64,000 nt of DNA. Source: Euzebyella saccharophila (GTDB taxonomy: Bacteria; Bacteroidota; Bacteroidia; Flavobacteriales; Flavobacteriaceae). Position numbers and translations under genes: made by a program. Below the pieces are notes generated by a model. It searched no databases. It was not told the origin of the DNA and saw only the letters and a program-made list of their open reading frames with translations. The DNA lies in NCBI RefSeq assembly GCF_014855495.1, contig NZ_JACYFJ010000001.1, positions 1,459,449-1,523,448 on the forward strand. The letters are read 5' to 3'. Shown piece by piece: positions 18,734 through 29,677 of the stretch (its first letter is position 1; each line of letters begins with the position of its first letter).

Positions 18734-19303
18734 TTTATAATTATTTGAATTAGCTGAAGGCAAAAATCATAATTTAACGTTAATAATGCAATTATTTTTA
18801 ACTAAAACTTATGCATGCATAATAAAAAATCTGTTAGATAATGGTAGTTTATGGTCTTTTTTTATGATAATTCCACAGATTTTGTTAGTTGTGTTACGGA
18901 AATGAGGCTTTTTACCTCTCCCTAATAGAAATCGTCGGTGTAATATGTTAAAAAATTCTTGATTTTTCAATAATGGGGGTTTTGGCCTGTTTTTCATAAA
19001 ATAAATAAGAATATCACTACAATAGCGTAAGTTTTAGCCTGCTTTTTGCGTATTGTCTGCCTTTTTGTTCTGTTTTTTTGTACCTGATTGTTGGGTTAAC
19101 CAAATTTTTTGAGTTGTATTGATTTGTTGGTTGCGGTAAGAATATGTTCTGTTTTTCTTCCCGCAAATTGATCTTTGATCTCATTGCTTTTCTTTTCTGC
19201 GTTTGGTGTTGCGTTTTCTAACCTATTTAAAGGCTTTAATGGGGGGTGTTTTGGGTAACTGTATGAAGTGTTCAATAAATCTTTGAAAATTAATGAATAA
19301 GAA
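18734..19303. other. Noncoding spacer between susC and the ribosomal cluster
   Basis: About 570 bases, AT-rich, between the divergent susC and rpsL genes. A 62-codon open frame at 18809-18997 has no coding character. The part from 19000 is rich in TTTG and TTTT words. No TAnnTTTG element was found at a convincing distance for susC. Apart from the rpsL promoter listed separately I see nothing. Confidence 0.6.
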
Positions 19304-19334
19304 TTTGAATTTTTGAGAAATAGTCTTACATTTG
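19304..19334 (+). promoter_or_regulatory. Main promoter of the ribosomal protein cluster
   Basis: -33 TTTG at 19304-19307, 19-base spacer, -7 TACATTTG at 19327-19334. Both elements and the spacing match the Bacteroidota primary sigma consensus, the best promoter in the window. Transcription should start near 19340, leaving a leader of about 40 nt before rpsL. Confidence 0.85.
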
Positions 19335-19378
19335 CCGACCCTTAAACAAGGGGTTATTTTATACACATATAATATAGT

Positions 19379-19753
19379 ATGCCAACAATTTCACAATTAG
19401 TACGAAAAGGAAGGTCCACGATTACTAAGAAGAGTAAATCGGCTGCTTTGGATTCTTGTCCTCAAAGAAGAGGGGTTTGTACACGTGTTTACACTACTAC
19501 TCCAAAAAAACCTAACTCTGCCATGAGAAAAGTGGCTAGGGTAAGGTTGACCAATGGAAAAGAGGTGAACGCTTACATTCCTGGTGAGGGACATAATCTC
19601 CAAGAGCACTCGATAGTATTAGTAAGGGGCGGAAGGGTGAAAGATTTGCCTGGTGTTAGGTATCATATCGTTAGAGGGGCTTTGGACACCGCTGGTGTTG
19701 CAGGCCGTACTCAACGTAGATCTAAATACGGTGCAAAAAGACCCAAGAGCTAA
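19379..19753 (+). CDS. rpsL: 30S ribosomal protein S12
   Basis: 124 residues, first gene of the cluster. Contains the conserved decoding-site loop [12 protein letters not shown] and [12 protein letters not shown], with wild-type Lys at the positions that mutate to streptomycin resistance (Lys43 here; the KDLPG Lys). A 61-nt gap to rpsG, longer than most gaps in the cluster, can fold (see separate entry). Confidence 0.98.
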   Translation: MPTISQLVRKGRSTITKKSKSAALDSCPQRRGVCTRVYTTTPKKPNSAMRKVARVRLTNGKEVNAYIPGEGHNLQEHSIVLVRGGRVKDLPGVRYHIVRGALDTAGVAGRTQRRSKYGAKRPKS

Positions 19754-19766
19754 ATGATTTAAGAGG

Positions 19767-19804
19767 TTAGGGGTTTTGCGTTGAACGTAAGGTTCTTTTC
19801 CTAA
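19767..19804 (+). promoter_or_regulatory. Folded rpsL-rpsG intercistronic segment
   Basis: Outer stem TTAGG (19767-19771) with CCTAA (19800-19804); inner stem TTGCGT (19776-19781) with ACGTAA (19785-19790), one G-T pair, loop TGA. In E. coli protein S7 represses its operon by binding the same intercistronic region; that this segment does likewise is inference. Confidence 0.4.
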
Positions 19805-19814
19805 AACAAACAAA

Positions 19815-20291
19815 ATGAGAAAAAGACAGGCAAAAAAGAGACCGCTTTTACCAGATCCGCGTTACGGAGACCAATTGGTTACCCGTTTTGTTAATATGAT
19901 GATGTGGGATGGTAAAAAATCTATCGCTTTTAACGTGTTTTATAACGCGATGGATATAGTGGAAGAAAAAAAGACCGATGATGAAAAGTCGGCTTTGGAA
20001 TTGTGGAAAGATGCACTTTCCAATGTAATGCCCCATGTTGAGGTTAGAAGTAGAAGAGTGGGAGGTGCTACATTTCAGATTCCAATGCAAATTCGTCCAG
20101 ATCGTAAAATTTCAACGGCTATGAAGTGGTTGATCAGTTTTGCGAGAAAAAGGAATGAAAAAGGTATGGCCCAAAAATTGGCCGCTGAAATCTTGGCTGC
20201 TGCCAAAGAGGAAGGTGCGGCTGTTAAGAAAAGGGTTGATACTCATAAGATGGCAGAAGCAAATAAAGCATTTTCCCACTTTAGATTTTAA
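19815..20291 (+). CDS. rpsG: 30S ribosomal protein S7
   Basis: 158 residues ([27 protein letters not shown]), the normal S7 length. Binds the 3' major domain of 16S rRNA and nucleates head assembly. Sits between rpsL and fusA, only 6 nt before the latter, as in the classical str operon. Confidence 0.98.
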   Translation: MRKRQAKKRPLLPDPRYGDQLVTRFVNMMMWDGKKSIAFNVFYNAMDIVEEKKTDDEKSALELWKDALSNVMPHVEVRSRRVGGATFQIPMQIRPDRKISTAMKWLISFARKRNEKGMAQKLAAEILAAAKEEGAAVKKRVDTHKMAEANKAFSHFRF

Positions 20292-20297
20292 TCAACA

Positions 20298-22427
20298 ATG
20301 GCAAGAGATTTAAAATATACAAGAAATATTGGTATTGCTGCGCATATTGATGCTGGTAAAACTACTACCACAGAGCGTATCCTTTTTTATACAGGTGTAA
20401 GCCATAAAATTGGAGAGGTTCACGATGGTGCCGCTACCATGGACTGGATGGAGCAAGAGCAGGAGCGTGGTATTACTATTACTTCTGCGGCTACTACCTG
20501 TACATGGAGGTTTCCAATGGAAAATGCCCAGGCATTGCCTGATACTAAGGATTATCACTTCAATATTATAGATACTCCCGGACACGTGGATTTTACCGTT
20601 GAGGTAAATAGATCTTTACGTGTTTTGGACGGATTGGTTTTTCTTTTTAGTGCGGTAGATGGTGTTGAGCCACAATCTGAAACTAACTGGCGATTGGCTG
20701 ATAATTATAAGGTTCCTAGAATCGGTTTTGTTAATAAAATGGACCGTCAGGGTGCTAATTTCCTTAATGTTTGTAATCAGGTTAAGGAAATGTTGGGTTC
20801 CAATGCCGTGCCAATCGTATTGCCAATAGGTGACGAGGCCGATTTTAAAGGTATCGTGGATTTGGCGAAAAATAGGGCCATTGTGTGGCATGATGAGAAT
20901 TTCGGTTCTACTTTTGATGTGGTGGACATTCCTGCTGAAATGCAAGATGAAGTTAAGGAGTATAGAGCTGCCTTGATTGAAGCTGTTGCTGAATATGATG
21001 AGGAGTTGATGGAGAAATTCTTTGAGGATGAGGATTCTATCACGGAGGAGGAGGTTCATGCTGCTTTAAGGGCTGCTGTAATGGATCGTGCCATTATTCC
21101 TATGGTTTGTGGTTCGTCCTTTAAAAATAAAGGAGTTCAGTTCTTGTTGGATTGTGTTTGCAGATATTTGCCTTCTCCGTTGGATAAGGACGATATCGTG
21201 GGTACCAATCCTGATACTGGGTCTGAAGTAACTAGAAAGCCAGATGTTAAGGAGCCTTTCTCGGCCTTGGCGTTCAAAATCGCTACTGATCCATTCGTTG
21301 GTAGGTTGGCATTCTTTAGAACGTATTCTGGTAGATTGGATGCGGGTTCGTATATATTGAACAATAGATCTGGTAAAAAAGAGCGTATCTCTCGTATTTA
21401 TCAAATGCATTCCAACAAACAAAATGCAATTGAATATATAGAAGCTGGGGATATAGGTGCGGCCGTTGGTTTTAAGGATATTAAAACCGGGGATACCATG
21501 TCCGCTGAGAATGCGCCTATTGTATTGGAGTCCATGGATTTCCCGGATCCCGTAATCGGTATTGCTGTTGAGCCTAAAACAAAGGCTGATGTGGACAAGT
21601 TGGGTATGGCTTTGGCTAAATTGGCTGAGGAAGATCCTACTTTCCAGGTTAAAACAGATGAAGCCTCAGGTCAGACTATTATTTCTGGTATGGGAGAGCT
21701 TCACTTGGATATCATTGTAGATAGATTAAGACGTGAATTTAAGGTTGAGGTAAGTCAAGGTCAGCCTCAGGTTGAATATAAGGAAGCACTTACCAGAGAG
21801 GCTGGTCACAGGGAGACTTACAAGAAGCAATCTGGTGGTCGAGGTAAATTTGCTGATATCGTATTTACCATGGGTCCTGCCGATTCTGAAGAAACTGAAG
21901 GTCTTGAGTTTGTGAATGAAATTAAGGGTGGTAACATACCTAAAGAGTTTATTCCAGCTGTAGAGAAAGGTTTCAAGGATGCCATGAAAAATGGGCCGTT
22001 GGCTGGTTTTGAAATGGATAGTATGAAGGTTGTTTTAAAGGATGGTTCCTTCCACGCAGTGGATTCCGATTCACTATCTTTTGAGCTTGCCGCTAAAATG
22101 GGTTACAAGTCTGCTGCGAAAGCTGCTGGGGCTGTTCTTATGGAGCCTATTATGAAAATTGAAGTATTGACTCCAGAGGAAAACATGGGTGACATTGTTG
22201 GTGACCTTAACCGTAGAAGGGGTACTATCTCCAACATGAGTGATAGAGCCGGTTCTAAAGTTGTTAAGGGAGAGGTTCCGTTATCTGAAATGTTTGGGTA
22301 CGTAACTTCCTTGAGAACATTATCATCTGGTAGAGCTACTTCAACTATGGAGTTCTCGCACTATGCTGAGACACCATCGAATATTGCTGAAGAAGTTATT
22401 AAAGCAGCTAAAGGAGTAACCGCTTAA
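20298..22427 (+). CDS. fusA: Translation elongation factor G
   Basis: 709 residues. GTPase motifs [10 protein letters not shown] (P-loop), DTPGHVDF and [10 protein letters not shown] are intact, followed by domains II to V ([28 protein letters not shown]). Catalyses translocation of tRNA and mRNA on the ribosome. A short insertion before the DTPGH motif ([20 protein letters not shown]) resembles that of other Bacteroidota EF-G proteins. Confidence 0.98.
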   Translation: MARDLKYTRNIGIAAHIDAGKTTTTERILFYTGVSHKIGEVHDGAATMDWMEQEQERGITITSAATTCTWRFPMENAQALPDTKDYHFNIIDTPGHVDFTVEVNRSLRVLDGLVFLFSAVDGVEPQSETNWRLADNYKVPRIGFVNKMDRQGANFLNVCNQVKEMLGSNAVPIVLPIGDEADFKGIVDLAKNRAIVWHDENFGSTFDVVDIPAEMQDEVKEYRAALIEAVAEYDEELMEKFFEDEDSITEEEVHAALRAAVMDRAIIPMVCGSSFKNKGVQFLLDCVCRYLPSPLDKDDIVGTNPDTGSEVTRKPDVKEPFSALAFKIATDPFVGRLAFFRTYSGRLDAGSYILNNRSGKKERISRIYQMHSNKQNAIEYIEAGDIGAAVGFKDIKTGDTMSAENAPIVLESMDFPDPVIGIAVEPKTKADVDKLGMALAKLAEEDPTFQVKTDEASGQTIISGMGELHLDIIVDRLRREFKVEVSQGQPQVEYKEALTREAGHRETYKKQSGGRGKFADIVFTMGPADSEETEGLEFVNEIKGGNIPKEFIPAVEKGFKDAMKNGPLAGFEMDSMKVVLKDGSFHAVDSDSLSFELAAKMGYKSAAKAAGAVLMEPIMKIEVLTPEENMGDIVGDLNRRRGTISNMSDRAGSKVVKGEVPLSEMFGYVTSLRTLSSGRATSTMEFSHYAETPSNIAEEVIKAAKGVTA

Positions 22428-22438
22428 TTGTTAAAGAA

Positions 22439-22744
22439 ATGAGCCAAAAAATTAGGATAAAACTTAAATCTTACGATCATAATTTGGTAGATAAATCTGC
22501 TGAGAAAATCGTAAAAACGGTAAAGACTACCGGGGCAGTGGTTACTGGTCCAATACCTTTACCAACTCATAAAAAAATATTTACTGTTTTGCGTTCACCT
22601 CACGTGAACAAGAAATCTAGGGAACAATTTCAATTGAGTTCTTACAAGAGGCTTTTGGATATTTACAGTTCCTCTTCCAAAACTATTGATGCTCTTATGA
22701 AATTAGAGCTTCCTAGTGGTGTTGAAGTAGAGATTAAGGTGTAA
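22439..22744 (+). CDS. rpsJ: 30S ribosomal protein S10 (NusE)
   Basis: 101 residues, [25 protein letters not shown]. Besides its ribosomal role S10 is the NusE antitermination factor. Here it is followed by a 202-nt gap with a terminator-like hairpin, so it may be transcribed as the end of the str unit. Confidence 0.98.
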   Translation: MSQKIRIKLKSYDHNLVDKSAEKIVKTVKTTGAVVTGPIPLPTHKKIFTVLRSPHVNKKSREQFQLSSYKRLLDIYSSSSKTIDALMKLELPSGVEVEIKV

Positions 22745-22826
22745 GTAATACAGTAAACTGCCTAGAGAATAGGTAGTGGACATGTCCTAAGCTGCGTGCG
22801 AGGGAAAAACGGAACAAAAATTAATT

Positions 22827-22858
22827 CGGGGTCGGATAATTTTTGACCCTGTTTTTTT
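22827..22858 (+). terminator. Intrinsic terminator or attenuator between rpsJ and rplC
   Basis: Stem CGGGGTC (22827-22833) with GACCCTG (22845-22851), one G-T pair, extendable inward by three weaker pairs, followed by seven T at 22852-22858. A textbook terminator in the middle of a cluster whose downstream genes need transcription, so it is either leaky or regulated. Confidence 0.75.
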
Positions 22859-22896
22859 GTCCTAAAGTTGAGAGTATTAATTAAATAAATATAAAC

Positions 22897-22930
22897 GAGC
22901 ATAGGGTTTTGGATAAAATCTAAAATGCTC
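22897..22930 (+). promoter_or_regulatory. Hairpin in the rplC leader (candidate ribosomal-protein control element)
   Basis: Outer stem GAGCAT (22897-22902) with ATGCTC (22925-22930); inner stem GGGTTTT (22904-22910) with AAAATCT (22915-22921), including two G-T pairs, loop GGAT. It ends 16 nt before the rplC start and lies after the attenuator. In other bacteria L4 (rplD) controls the S10 operon; L4 is encoded just downstream here. Confidence 0.45.
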
Positions 22931-22946
22931 AAAATGTAAATCAATT

Positions 22947-23570
22947 ATGTCTGGGTTAATAGGAAAAAAGGTAGGCATGACCAGCATCTTTGACGAGAAT
23001 GGAAAGAACGTTCCATGTACCGTTATCGAGGCAGGACCATGTGTGGTTACCCAAGTCAGAACCGAAGAAGTTGATGGCTATACAGCTTTACAGCTTGGTT
23101 TCGATGACAAGGCAGAAAAGCGTGCTAACAAGGCCGAAGCAGGTCACTTTAAAAAAGCAGGCACTTCTCCTAAAAGAAAGGTCGTTGAATTTCAAGGTTT
23201 TGAAGGGGAGTACAAATTAGGAGACACCGTAGGTGTTGATTTGTTTACTGAAGGTGAGTTTGTTGATGTGGTAGGAACTTCGAAAGGAAAAGGCTTTCAA
23301 GGGGTTGTTAAGCGTCATGGTTTTGGTGGTGTAGGTCAACAGACACACGGTCAACACAACAGGTTAAGAGCACCGGGTTCTATTGGTGCGGCCTCATATC
23401 CTGCTAGAGTTTTCAAGGGAATGAAAATGGCCGGTAGAATGGGTGGAGAACGTGTTACCGTTCAGAACCTACGTGTGTTAAAAGTAGTTCCGGAAAAGAA
23501 CCTTTTGGTGGTAAAAGGTGCTATTCCAGGTCATAAAAATTCTTACGTAACTATTCAAAGGTGGGAGTAA
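22947..23570 (+). CDS. rplC: 50S ribosomal protein L3
   Basis: 207 residues, [21 protein letters not shown], with the [13 protein letters not shown] loop that reaches the peptidyl transferase centre. Its stop overlaps the rplD start by one base (TAATG), so the two are translationally coupled. First gene after the attenuator region. Confidence 0.98.
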   Translation: MSGLIGKKVGMTSIFDENGKNVPCTVIEAGPCVVTQVRTEEVDGYTALQLGFDDKAEKRANKAEAGHFKKAGTSPKRKVVEFQGFEGEYKLGDTVGVDLFTEGEFVDVVGTSKGKGFQGVVKRHGFGGVGQQTHGQHNRLRAPGSIGAASYPARVFKGMKMAGRMGGERVTVQNLRVLKVVPEKNLLVVKGAIPGHKNSYVTIQRWE

Positions 23571-24202
23571 TGAAGGTAGCAGTTTTAGATATTAAAGGAA
23601 AAGAAACAGGGAGAAGCGCAGAGCTATCAGATGCTGTTTTTGGTATAGAACCTAACGATCACGCTGTATATTTAGATGTAAAGCAGTATTTGGCGCATCA
23701 GCGTCAAGGTACGCATAAAGCTAAGGAGCGTGGTGAGATTGCGGGTAGTACTCGTAAGATAAAAAAGCAAAAAGGTACAGGTACTGCCCGTGCCGGTAGT
23801 ATTAAATCTCCAATTTTTAGAGGCGGTGGTAGAATTTTTGGTCCTAGACCAAAAGATTATAGCCAAAAGCTTAATAAAAACGTAAAGAGATTGGCTAGAA
23901 AATCTGCCCTTAGTATGAAATCTAAGGAGAAGGCCATTTTAGTTGTGGAAGATTTTAGTTTTGATACGCCAAAAACAAAGGAATTCAAGGATATTTTGAC
24001 TTCTTTGGGTATCGAAAACAAAAAGTCTTTGATAGTCTTGGGTGATTCAAATAATAGCGTATATTTGTCTTCGCGAAATTTGAAGGGCTCAGAAGTTATA
24101 ACTTCCTCAGAAATAAGTACTTATAAAATACTGAATGCTAACAACGTGGTGTTCTTGGAAGGTGCTTTAGAAGGATTGGAGTCGAATTTAAATAAAAAGT
24201 AA
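23570..24202 (+). CDS. rplD: 50S ribosomal protein L4
   Basis: 210 residues from ATG 23570 ([15 protein letters not shown]); a GTG nine bases upstream is unlikely because it lies inside rplC. Contains the extended loop GTGTARAGSIKSPIFRGGGRIFGPRP that lines the exit tunnel. L4 is the autoregulator of the S10 operon in E. coli and is the natural candidate effector for the leader upstream of rplC. Confidence 0.98.
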   Translation: MKVAVLDIKGKETGRSAELSDAVFGIEPNDHAVYLDVKQYLAHQRQGTHKAKERGEIAGSTRKIKKQKGTGTARAGSIKSPIFRGGGRIFGPRPKDYSQKLNKNVKRLARKSALSMKSKEKAILVVEDFSFDTPKTKEFKDILTSLGIENKKSLIVLGDSNNSVYLSSRNLKGSEVITSSEISTYKILNANNVVFLEGALEGLESNLNKK

Positions 24203-24205
24203 GCC

Positions 24206-24496
24206 ATGAGCGTGTTGATAAAACCGATAATTACCGAAAAAATGACCGCTGAAAGCGAGTTGTACAATAGGTACGGCTTTATTGTGAATCCTAGTGCTAA
24301 TAAATTGCAGATTAAGGATGCGGTAGAGTCTACTTATGGAGTTGCGGTCAAGAAGGTAAGGACTATGAACTATGGTCCTACTAGAAAGACGCGTTATACC
24401 AAAACTGGTATCCAGCATGGTAAGACCAATTCGGTCAAGAAAGCTATTGTTGATGTTGTTGAAGGTGACATCATTGATTTTTACAGTAATCTATAA
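24206..24496 (+). CDS. rplW: 50S ribosomal protein L23
   Basis: 96 residues, MSVLIKPIITEKMTAESELYNRYGF. Sits at the tunnel exit where trigger factor and SRP dock. Typical length; 3 nt after rplD. Confidence 0.98.
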   Translation: MSVLIKPIITEKMTAESELYNRYGFIVNPSANKLQIKDAVESTYGVAVKKVRTMNYGPTRKTRYTKTGIQHGKTNSVKKAIVDVVEGDIIDFYSNL

Positions 24497-24505
24497 AGAC
24501 GGAAA

Positions 24506-25330
<825 letters not shown>

Positions 25331-25343
25331 AAAGTAGAAAGAA

Positions 25344-25622
25344 ATGGCACGTTCATTAAAAAAAGGACCATACGTTCACTATAGCCTGGAAAAGAAAGTC
25401 CAGCAAAATGTATCTTCTGGAAAGAAGAGTGTGATCAAAACATGGTCAAGAGCATCGATGATTACACCGGACTTTGTGGGTCTAACGATAGCAGTTCATA
25501 ATGGTAGACAATTTGTTCCTGTTTTTGTGACTGAAAACATGGTAGGGCACAAGTTGGGTGAATTTTCTCCTACAAGATCTTTTAGAGGTCATGCGGGAGC
25601 TAAGAATAAAGGAAAGAAGTAA
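25344..25622 (+). CDS. rpsS: 30S ribosomal protein S19
   Basis: 92 residues, [19 protein letters not shown], with the family block [16 protein letters not shown]. Located in the 30S head next to S13. Confidence 0.98.
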   Translation: MARSLKKGPYVHYSLEKKVQQNVSSGKKSVIKTWSRASMITPDFVGLTIAVHNGRQFVPVFVTENMVGHKLGEFSPTRSFRGHAGAKNKGKK

Positions 25623-25625
25623 GCT

Positions 25626-26033
25626 ATGGGAGTTCGTAAAAAACAAATGGCCGAGAGGTTAAAGGCTGAAAAAAAGCAGATTGCTTTTGCTAAGTTGAAC
25701 AACTGTCCAACTTCACCAAGGAAAATGCGCTTGGTTGCGGATTTGATTAGAGGGGTAGAAGTGGATAAAGCTTTGGCTATCCTAAGGTTCAATTCTAAGG
25801 AATCTTCGAGAAAACTTGAAAAGCTTTTGTTGTCTGCTTTGGCAAACTGGCAAGCAAAGAATGAGGATGCTAGTGTTGAGGATGCCGGACTTGTTGTAAG
25901 AGAAGTGCGTGTAGATGGCGGCACCATGTTGAAAAGATTACGTCCTGCTCCTCAAGGAAGGGCGCATAGAATAAGAAAGCGTTCAAACCATGTTACATTG
26001 GTTTTGGGGTCTAACAATAATATAGAAAGCTAG
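25626..26033 (+). CDS. rplV: 50S ribosomal protein L22
   Basis: 135 residues, with [18 protein letters not shown] and the beta-hairpin tip [19 protein letters not shown] that lines the exit tunnel near the macrolide site. An N-terminal extension of about 20 charged residues precedes the core. Confidence 0.97.
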   Translation: MGVRKKQMAERLKAEKKQIAFAKLNNCPTSPRKMRLVADLIRGVEVDKALAILRFNSKESSRKLEKLLLSALANWQAKNEDASVEDAGLVVREVRVDGGTMLKRLRPAPQGRAHRIRKRSNHVTLVLGSNNNIES

Positions 26034-26034
26034 A

Positions 26035-26757
26035 ATGGGACAGAAAACAAATCCAATAGGAAATCGTCTTGGAATCATCAGAGGTTGGGAGTCTAACTGG
26101 TATGGTGGAAACGATTATGGTGACAAATTGGCGGAGGATAACAAAATCCGTAATTATATCCATGCTCGTTTGGCAAAAGCTAGTGTTTCTAGAGTGATCA
26201 TTGAGCGTACCCTTAAACTTATCACTATCACGGTAACCACTGCTAGGCCAGGTATTATCATTGGTAAAGGTGGTCAAGAAGTAGATAAGCTTAAAGAAGA
26301 GCTTAAGAAAATTACCAATAAAGAAGTTCAGATCAATATTTACGAAATAAAAAGACCTGAACTTGATGCAAATCTTGTTGCGGCAAGTATTGCTCGCCAG
26401 ATAGAGAGCAGAATTTCTTTCAGAAGGGCAATTAAGATGGCTATTGCCGCTGCAATGAGAATGAATGCCGAGGGTATTAAAGTTCAAATTTCTGGACGTT
26501 TGAACGGAGCTGAAATGGCTCGTTCGGAATCATATAAAGATGGGCGTATTCCATTGTCTACTTTTCGTGCGGATATAGATTATGCTTTACAGGAGGCTCA
26601 AACTACCTATGGTAAATTAGGTATTAAAGTTTGGATCATGAAAGGTGAAGTGTACGGTAAGCGTGATTTGTCTCCACTAGTTGGAATGACTAAAGGTCAA
26701 TCTGGAAAAGGTGGTGATAAAAGAGAAGGTGGAAGAAAATCTCGTCGTAGAAAGTAA
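26035..26757 (+). CDS. rpsC: 30S ribosomal protein S3
   Basis: 240 residues, [22 protein letters not shown] domain with [16 protein letters not shown]. Part of the mRNA entry channel with S4 and S5. One nucleotide after rplV. Confidence 0.98.
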   Translation: MGQKTNPIGNRLGIIRGWESNWYGGNDYGDKLAEDNKIRNYIHARLAKASVSRVIIERTLKLITITVTTARPGIIIGKGGQEVDKLKEELKKITNKEVQINIYEIKRPELDANLVAASIARQIESRISFRRAIKMAIAAAMRMNAEGIKVQISGRLNGAEMARSESYKDGRIPLSTFRADIDYALQEAQTTYGKLGIKVWIMKGEVYGKRDLSPLVGMTKGQSGKGGDKREGGRKSRRRK

Positions 26758-26773
26758 TTTAAAAAAGTAAGCA

Positions 26774-27202
26774 ATGTTACAGCCAAAAAGAACCAAGTTT
26801 CGAAAGATGCAGAAAGGCCGCATGAAAGGAAATGCGGGCAGAGGTTTTCAGTTGTCGAACGGTATGTTCGGTATCAAAACTTTGGATTCTAAATTTATAA
26901 CATCACGTCAGATTGAGGCGGCACGTATTGCAGCCACAAGATATATGAAAAGGCAAGGTCAGCTTTGGATCAAAATTTTTCCGGACAAGCCTATTACCAA
27001 AAAACCTCTTGAGGTACGTATGGGTAAAGGTAAAGGTGCTCCTGAGTATTTTGTAGCTGTGGTGAAGCCAGGTAGGGTTTTGTTTGAGGTAGCAGGTGTG
27101 CCTTTGGATGTTGCAAAAGAGGCATTGAGACTTGCTGCTCAGAAACTTCCGGTGAGAACCAAGTTTATTGTGGCCCGTGATTATGTTGAAGAAACAATTT
27201 AA
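26774..27202 (+). CDS. rplP: 50S ribosomal protein L16
   Basis: 142 residues, [19 protein letters not shown], ending in the conserved [12 protein letters not shown] region. Lies near the A-site of the peptidyl transferase centre. Confidence 0.98.
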   Translation: MLQPKRTKFRKMQKGRMKGNAGRGFQLSNGMFGIKTLDSKFITSRQIEAARIAATRYMKRQGQLWIKIFPDKPITKKPLEVRMGKGKGAPEYFVAVVKPGRVLFEVAGVPLDVAKEALRLAAQKLPVRTKFIVARDYVEETI

Positions 27203-27208
27203 GGTATC

Positions 27209-27400
27209 ATGAAAAATAAAGAAATCAAAGAATTGTCCGTAGAGGAGCTTAAGGATAAGCTTGCTGAGTACAAAAAGCAACATGCAGACCTTAAAATGGC
27301 ACATTTTGTTACACCATTGGAAAATCCGCTTCAAGTTAGAACGGCGAGAAGAACGGTGGCTAGATTGGCAACGGAATTAACTAATAGGGAAAACCAATAA
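27209..27400 (+). CDS. rpmC: 50S ribosomal protein L29
   Basis: 63 residues forming a helical hairpin ([20 protein letters not shown], then [15 protein letters not shown]). Binds next to L23 at the tunnel exit. Confidence 0.97.
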   Translation: MKNKEIKELSVEELKDKLAEYKKQHADLKMAHFVTPLENPLQVRTARRTVARLATELTNRENQ

Positions 27401-27413
27401 TTGGTTCTGCTTT

Positions 27414-27674
27414 ATGGAAGATAAAAGAAATTTAAGAAAAGAGAGAATAGGGGTGGTAACCAGTAACAAGATGGAGAAGTCCATTGTTGTGTCTGAGGTG
27501 AAGCGAGTAAAGCACCCTATGTACGGTAAGTTCGTTTTGAAAACGAAGAAGTATGTTGCTCATGACGAGAAGAACGACTGTAAGGAAGGGGATACTGTTA
27601 AAATAATGGAAACCCGCCCGTTGAGCAAGACCAAGTGTTGGAGATTAGTAGAAATCTTAGAAAGAGCTAAATAA
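27414..27674 (+). CDS. rpsQ: 30S ribosomal protein S17
   Basis: 86 residues, OB-fold with [19 protein letters not shown] and [20 protein letters not shown]. Binds helix 11 of 16S rRNA. Confidence 0.97.
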   Translation: MEDKRNLRKERIGVVTSNKMEKSIVVSEVKRVKHPMYGKFVLKTKKYVAHDEKNDCKEGDTVKIMETRPLSKTKCWRLVEILERAK

Positions 27675-27676
27675 TT

Positions 27677-28045
27677 ATGTTACAGCAGGAATCAAGATTA
27701 AAGGTAGCAGACAATACGGGAGCTAAGGAGGTTTTGACCATTAGAGTTTTAGGTGGTACGAAACGTAGATATGCTTCAGTTGGAGATAAAATTGTTGTTG
27801 CCGTAAAGGAGGCTACTCCAAACGGTGGTATTAAAAAAGGTGCTGTATCAACAGCAGTGGTGGTGAGAACTAAAAAAGAGGTAAGAAGACCGGATGGTTC
27901 TTACATTCGTTTTGATGACAATGCTTGTGTGTTGTTGAACCCTACTGGTGAAATGAGAGGAACCCGTGTTTTTGGACCTGTGGCTCGTGAGCTTCGTGAT
28001 AAGCAGTTTATGAAGATTGTTTCATTGGCCCCTGAGGTACTTTAA
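27677..28045 (+). CDS. rplN: 50S ribosomal protein L14
   Basis: 122 residues, [20 protein letters not shown], ending with [18 protein letters not shown]. Full length, at the subunit interface; 2 nt after rpsQ. Confidence 0.98.
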   Translation: MLQQESRLKVADNTGAKEVLTIRVLGGTKRRYASVGDKIVVAVKEATPNGGIKKGAVSTAVVVRTKKEVRRPDGSYIRFDDNACVLLNPTGEMRGTRVFGPVARELRDKQFMKIVSLAPEVL

Positions 28046-28058
28046 TATAGTTGATATC

Positions 28059-28373
28059 ATGATAAAGTTAAAGATAAAAACAGGAGATACGGTAAGAGTT
28101 GTTGCTGGAGACCATAAAGGTACAGAAGGTAAGGTCTTGACCGTTGATCGGGAAAAGAACAAGGCTATCGTAGAAGGAGCGAACTTGGTTTCAAAACATG
28201 AGAAGCCAAGTGCACAAAACCCTCAAGGTGGTATTGTTAAGAAGGAAGCTCCTATCCATATTTCAAACCTAGCGTTGATAGATGCTAAGTCTGGTGAGGT
28301 AACTAGGGTAGGATACGAAGTAAGGGACGGAAAGAAAGTTCGTGTTTCCAAGAAATCCAATGAAGTAATATAG
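28059..28373 (+). CDS. rplX: 50S ribosomal protein L24
   Basis: 104 residues from the ATG at 28059 ([21 protein letters not shown], a KOW motif). The longer open frame starting at 28017 overlaps the end of rplN and is not part of the protein. Assembly initiator protein of the large subunit. Confidence 0.97.
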   Translation: MIKLKIKTGDTVRVVAGDHKGTEGKVLTVDREKNKAIVEGANLVSKHEKPSAQNPQGGIVKKEAPIHISNLALIDAKSGEVTRVGYEVRDGKKVRVSKKSNEVI

Positions 28374-28375
28374 TT

Positions 28376-28927
28376 ATGGCTTACGTTTCAAGGTTAAAGA
28401 CAGAATATAAGGAGCGTATTGTAAGCGCTCTTAAAGAAGAATTTGGGTACAACAATATAATGGAGGTTCCCAAACTTCAGAAGATTGTAGTGAGTAGAGG
28501 TATTGGTGCTGCTGTTGCTGATAAGAAGTTGATTGACCATGCGGTTGAGGAACTTACTACTATTACTGGACAAAGAGCGGTGCCAACAATGTCTAAAAAA
28601 GACGTTGCTGCCTTTAAATTGCGTAAAGGAATGCCAATTGGAGCCAAGGTTACGCTTAGAGGTGAAAGAATGTATGAGTTTTTGGATAGATTGATTACTT
28701 CTGCATTACCTCGGGTTCGTGATTTTCAAGGAATCCGTGCTACTGGGTTTGATGGTAGGGGTAATTACAGTTTGGGTGTGACCGAACAAATTATCTTTCC
28801 GGAAATCAATATTGATAAAATCAATAGGATTAACGGAATGGATATTACCTTTGTGACCTCTGCGCAAACAGATAAGGAAGCAAAATCCCTTTTAACTGAA
28901 TTAGGATTACCGTTTAAAAAGAATTAG
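28376..28927 (+). CDS. rplE: 50S ribosomal protein L5
   Basis: 183 residues with the conserved [15 protein letters not shown] and the [10 protein letters not shown] segment. Binds 5S rRNA in the central protuberance. Confidence 0.98.
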   Translation: MAYVSRLKTEYKERIVSALKEEFGYNNIMEVPKLQKIVVSRGIGAAVADKKLIDHAVEELTTITGQRAVPTMSKKDVAAFKLRKGMPIGAKVTLRGERMYEFLDRLITSALPRVRDFQGIRATGFDGRGNYSLGVTEQIIFPEINIDKINRINGMDITFVTSAQTDKEAKSLLTELGLPFKKN

Positions 28928-28928
28928 A

Positions 28929-29198
28929 ATGGCTAAAGAATCAATGAAGGCCCGTGAGCGTAAAAGGGCTAAAACTGTTGCAAAATATGCTGAGAAAAGA
29001 AAAGCTTTGAAAGAAGCTGGCGATTACGAAGCATTGCAAAAATTGCCACGTAACGCTTCTCCAGTACGTATGCACAATCGTTGTAAACTTACGGGTAGAC
29101 CAAAAGGGTATATGAGAACTTTTGGTATCTCTAGGGTTATGTTCAGGGAAATGGCCAACCAAGGTTTAATTCCTGGTGTTAAGAAGGCAAGCTGGTAA
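28929..29198 (+). CDS. rpsN: 30S ribosomal protein S14 (zinc-free type)
   Basis: 89 residues, [20 protein letters not shown]. The long form without the CxxC...CxxC zinc ribbon: only one Cys ([20 protein letters not shown]) is kept. Followed by a 59-nt gap before rpsH. Confidence 0.97.
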   Translation: MAKESMKARERKRAKTVAKYAEKRKALKEAGDYEALQKLPRNASPVRMHNRCKLTGRPKGYMRTFGISRVMFREMANQGLIPGVKKASW

Positions 29199-29206
29199 AA
29201 GAGTTT

Positions 29207-29241
29207 AACTGGTTTCAGGTTCGTTAATGGCGAAAACCGTT
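29207..29241 (+). promoter_or_regulatory. Hairpin in the rpsN-rpsH gap
   Basis: AAC(T)GGTTTC (29207-29216) pairs with G(A)AAACCGTT (29232-29241), one bulged base on each side, ending 16 nt before the rpsH ATG. In E. coli S8 represses the spc operon at a different site (the rplE start). A role here is speculative. Confidence 0.3.
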
Positions 29242-29257
29242 ACCAAATTATATAGAA

Positions 29258-29656
29258 ATGGTTACAGATACTATTGCAGATTATCTTACGAGAATCAGAA
29301 ATGCCAGCAGAGCTGGTCACAGAGTGGTGGAGATTCCATCATCAAAAGTAAAAAGGGAAATAACTAAAATATTGTTCGATCAAGGGTATATTTTAAGTTA
29401 TAAGTTTGAAGAGGATAATTTTCAAGGGACTATTAAAATAGCCTTGAAATATGATAAGGCTACTAAGGAGCCGGTTATCAGAAAAATACAAAGGGTGAGT
29501 AAGCCAGGTTTACGTAAGTATACCGGGGCAGATACACTACCTAGGGTGTTGAACGGTTTAGGTATTGCAATTGTCTCTACTTCACATGGGGTTATGACAA
29601 GTAAGCAAGCCAAAAACGAAAATGTAGGTGGCGAGGTACTTTGCTACGTATATTAA
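29258..29656 (+). CDS. rpsH: 30S ribosomal protein S8
   Basis: 132 residues, MVTDTIADYLTRIRNASRAG, ending GGEVLCYVY as expected. Binds helix 21 of 16S rRNA and is the spc-operon regulator in E. coli. Confidence 0.98.
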   Translation: MVTDTIADYLTRIRNASRAGHRVVEIPSSKVKREITKILFDQGYILSYKFEEDNFQGTIKIALKYDKATKEPVIRKIQRVSKPGLRKYTGADTLPRVLNGLGIAIVSTSHGVMTSKQAKNENVGGEVLCYVY

Positions 29657-29677
29657 TAAGTAATAAAGTATTAAGAA

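Noticed and set aside
20616..21598. Several long minus-strand frames within fusA
   Set aside because: Mirror the codon bias of fusA; no recognisable proteins.
28017..28058. Upstream start for L24
   Set aside because: It would add 14 residues overlapping rplN; homologous L24 proteins begin at the ATG at 28059.
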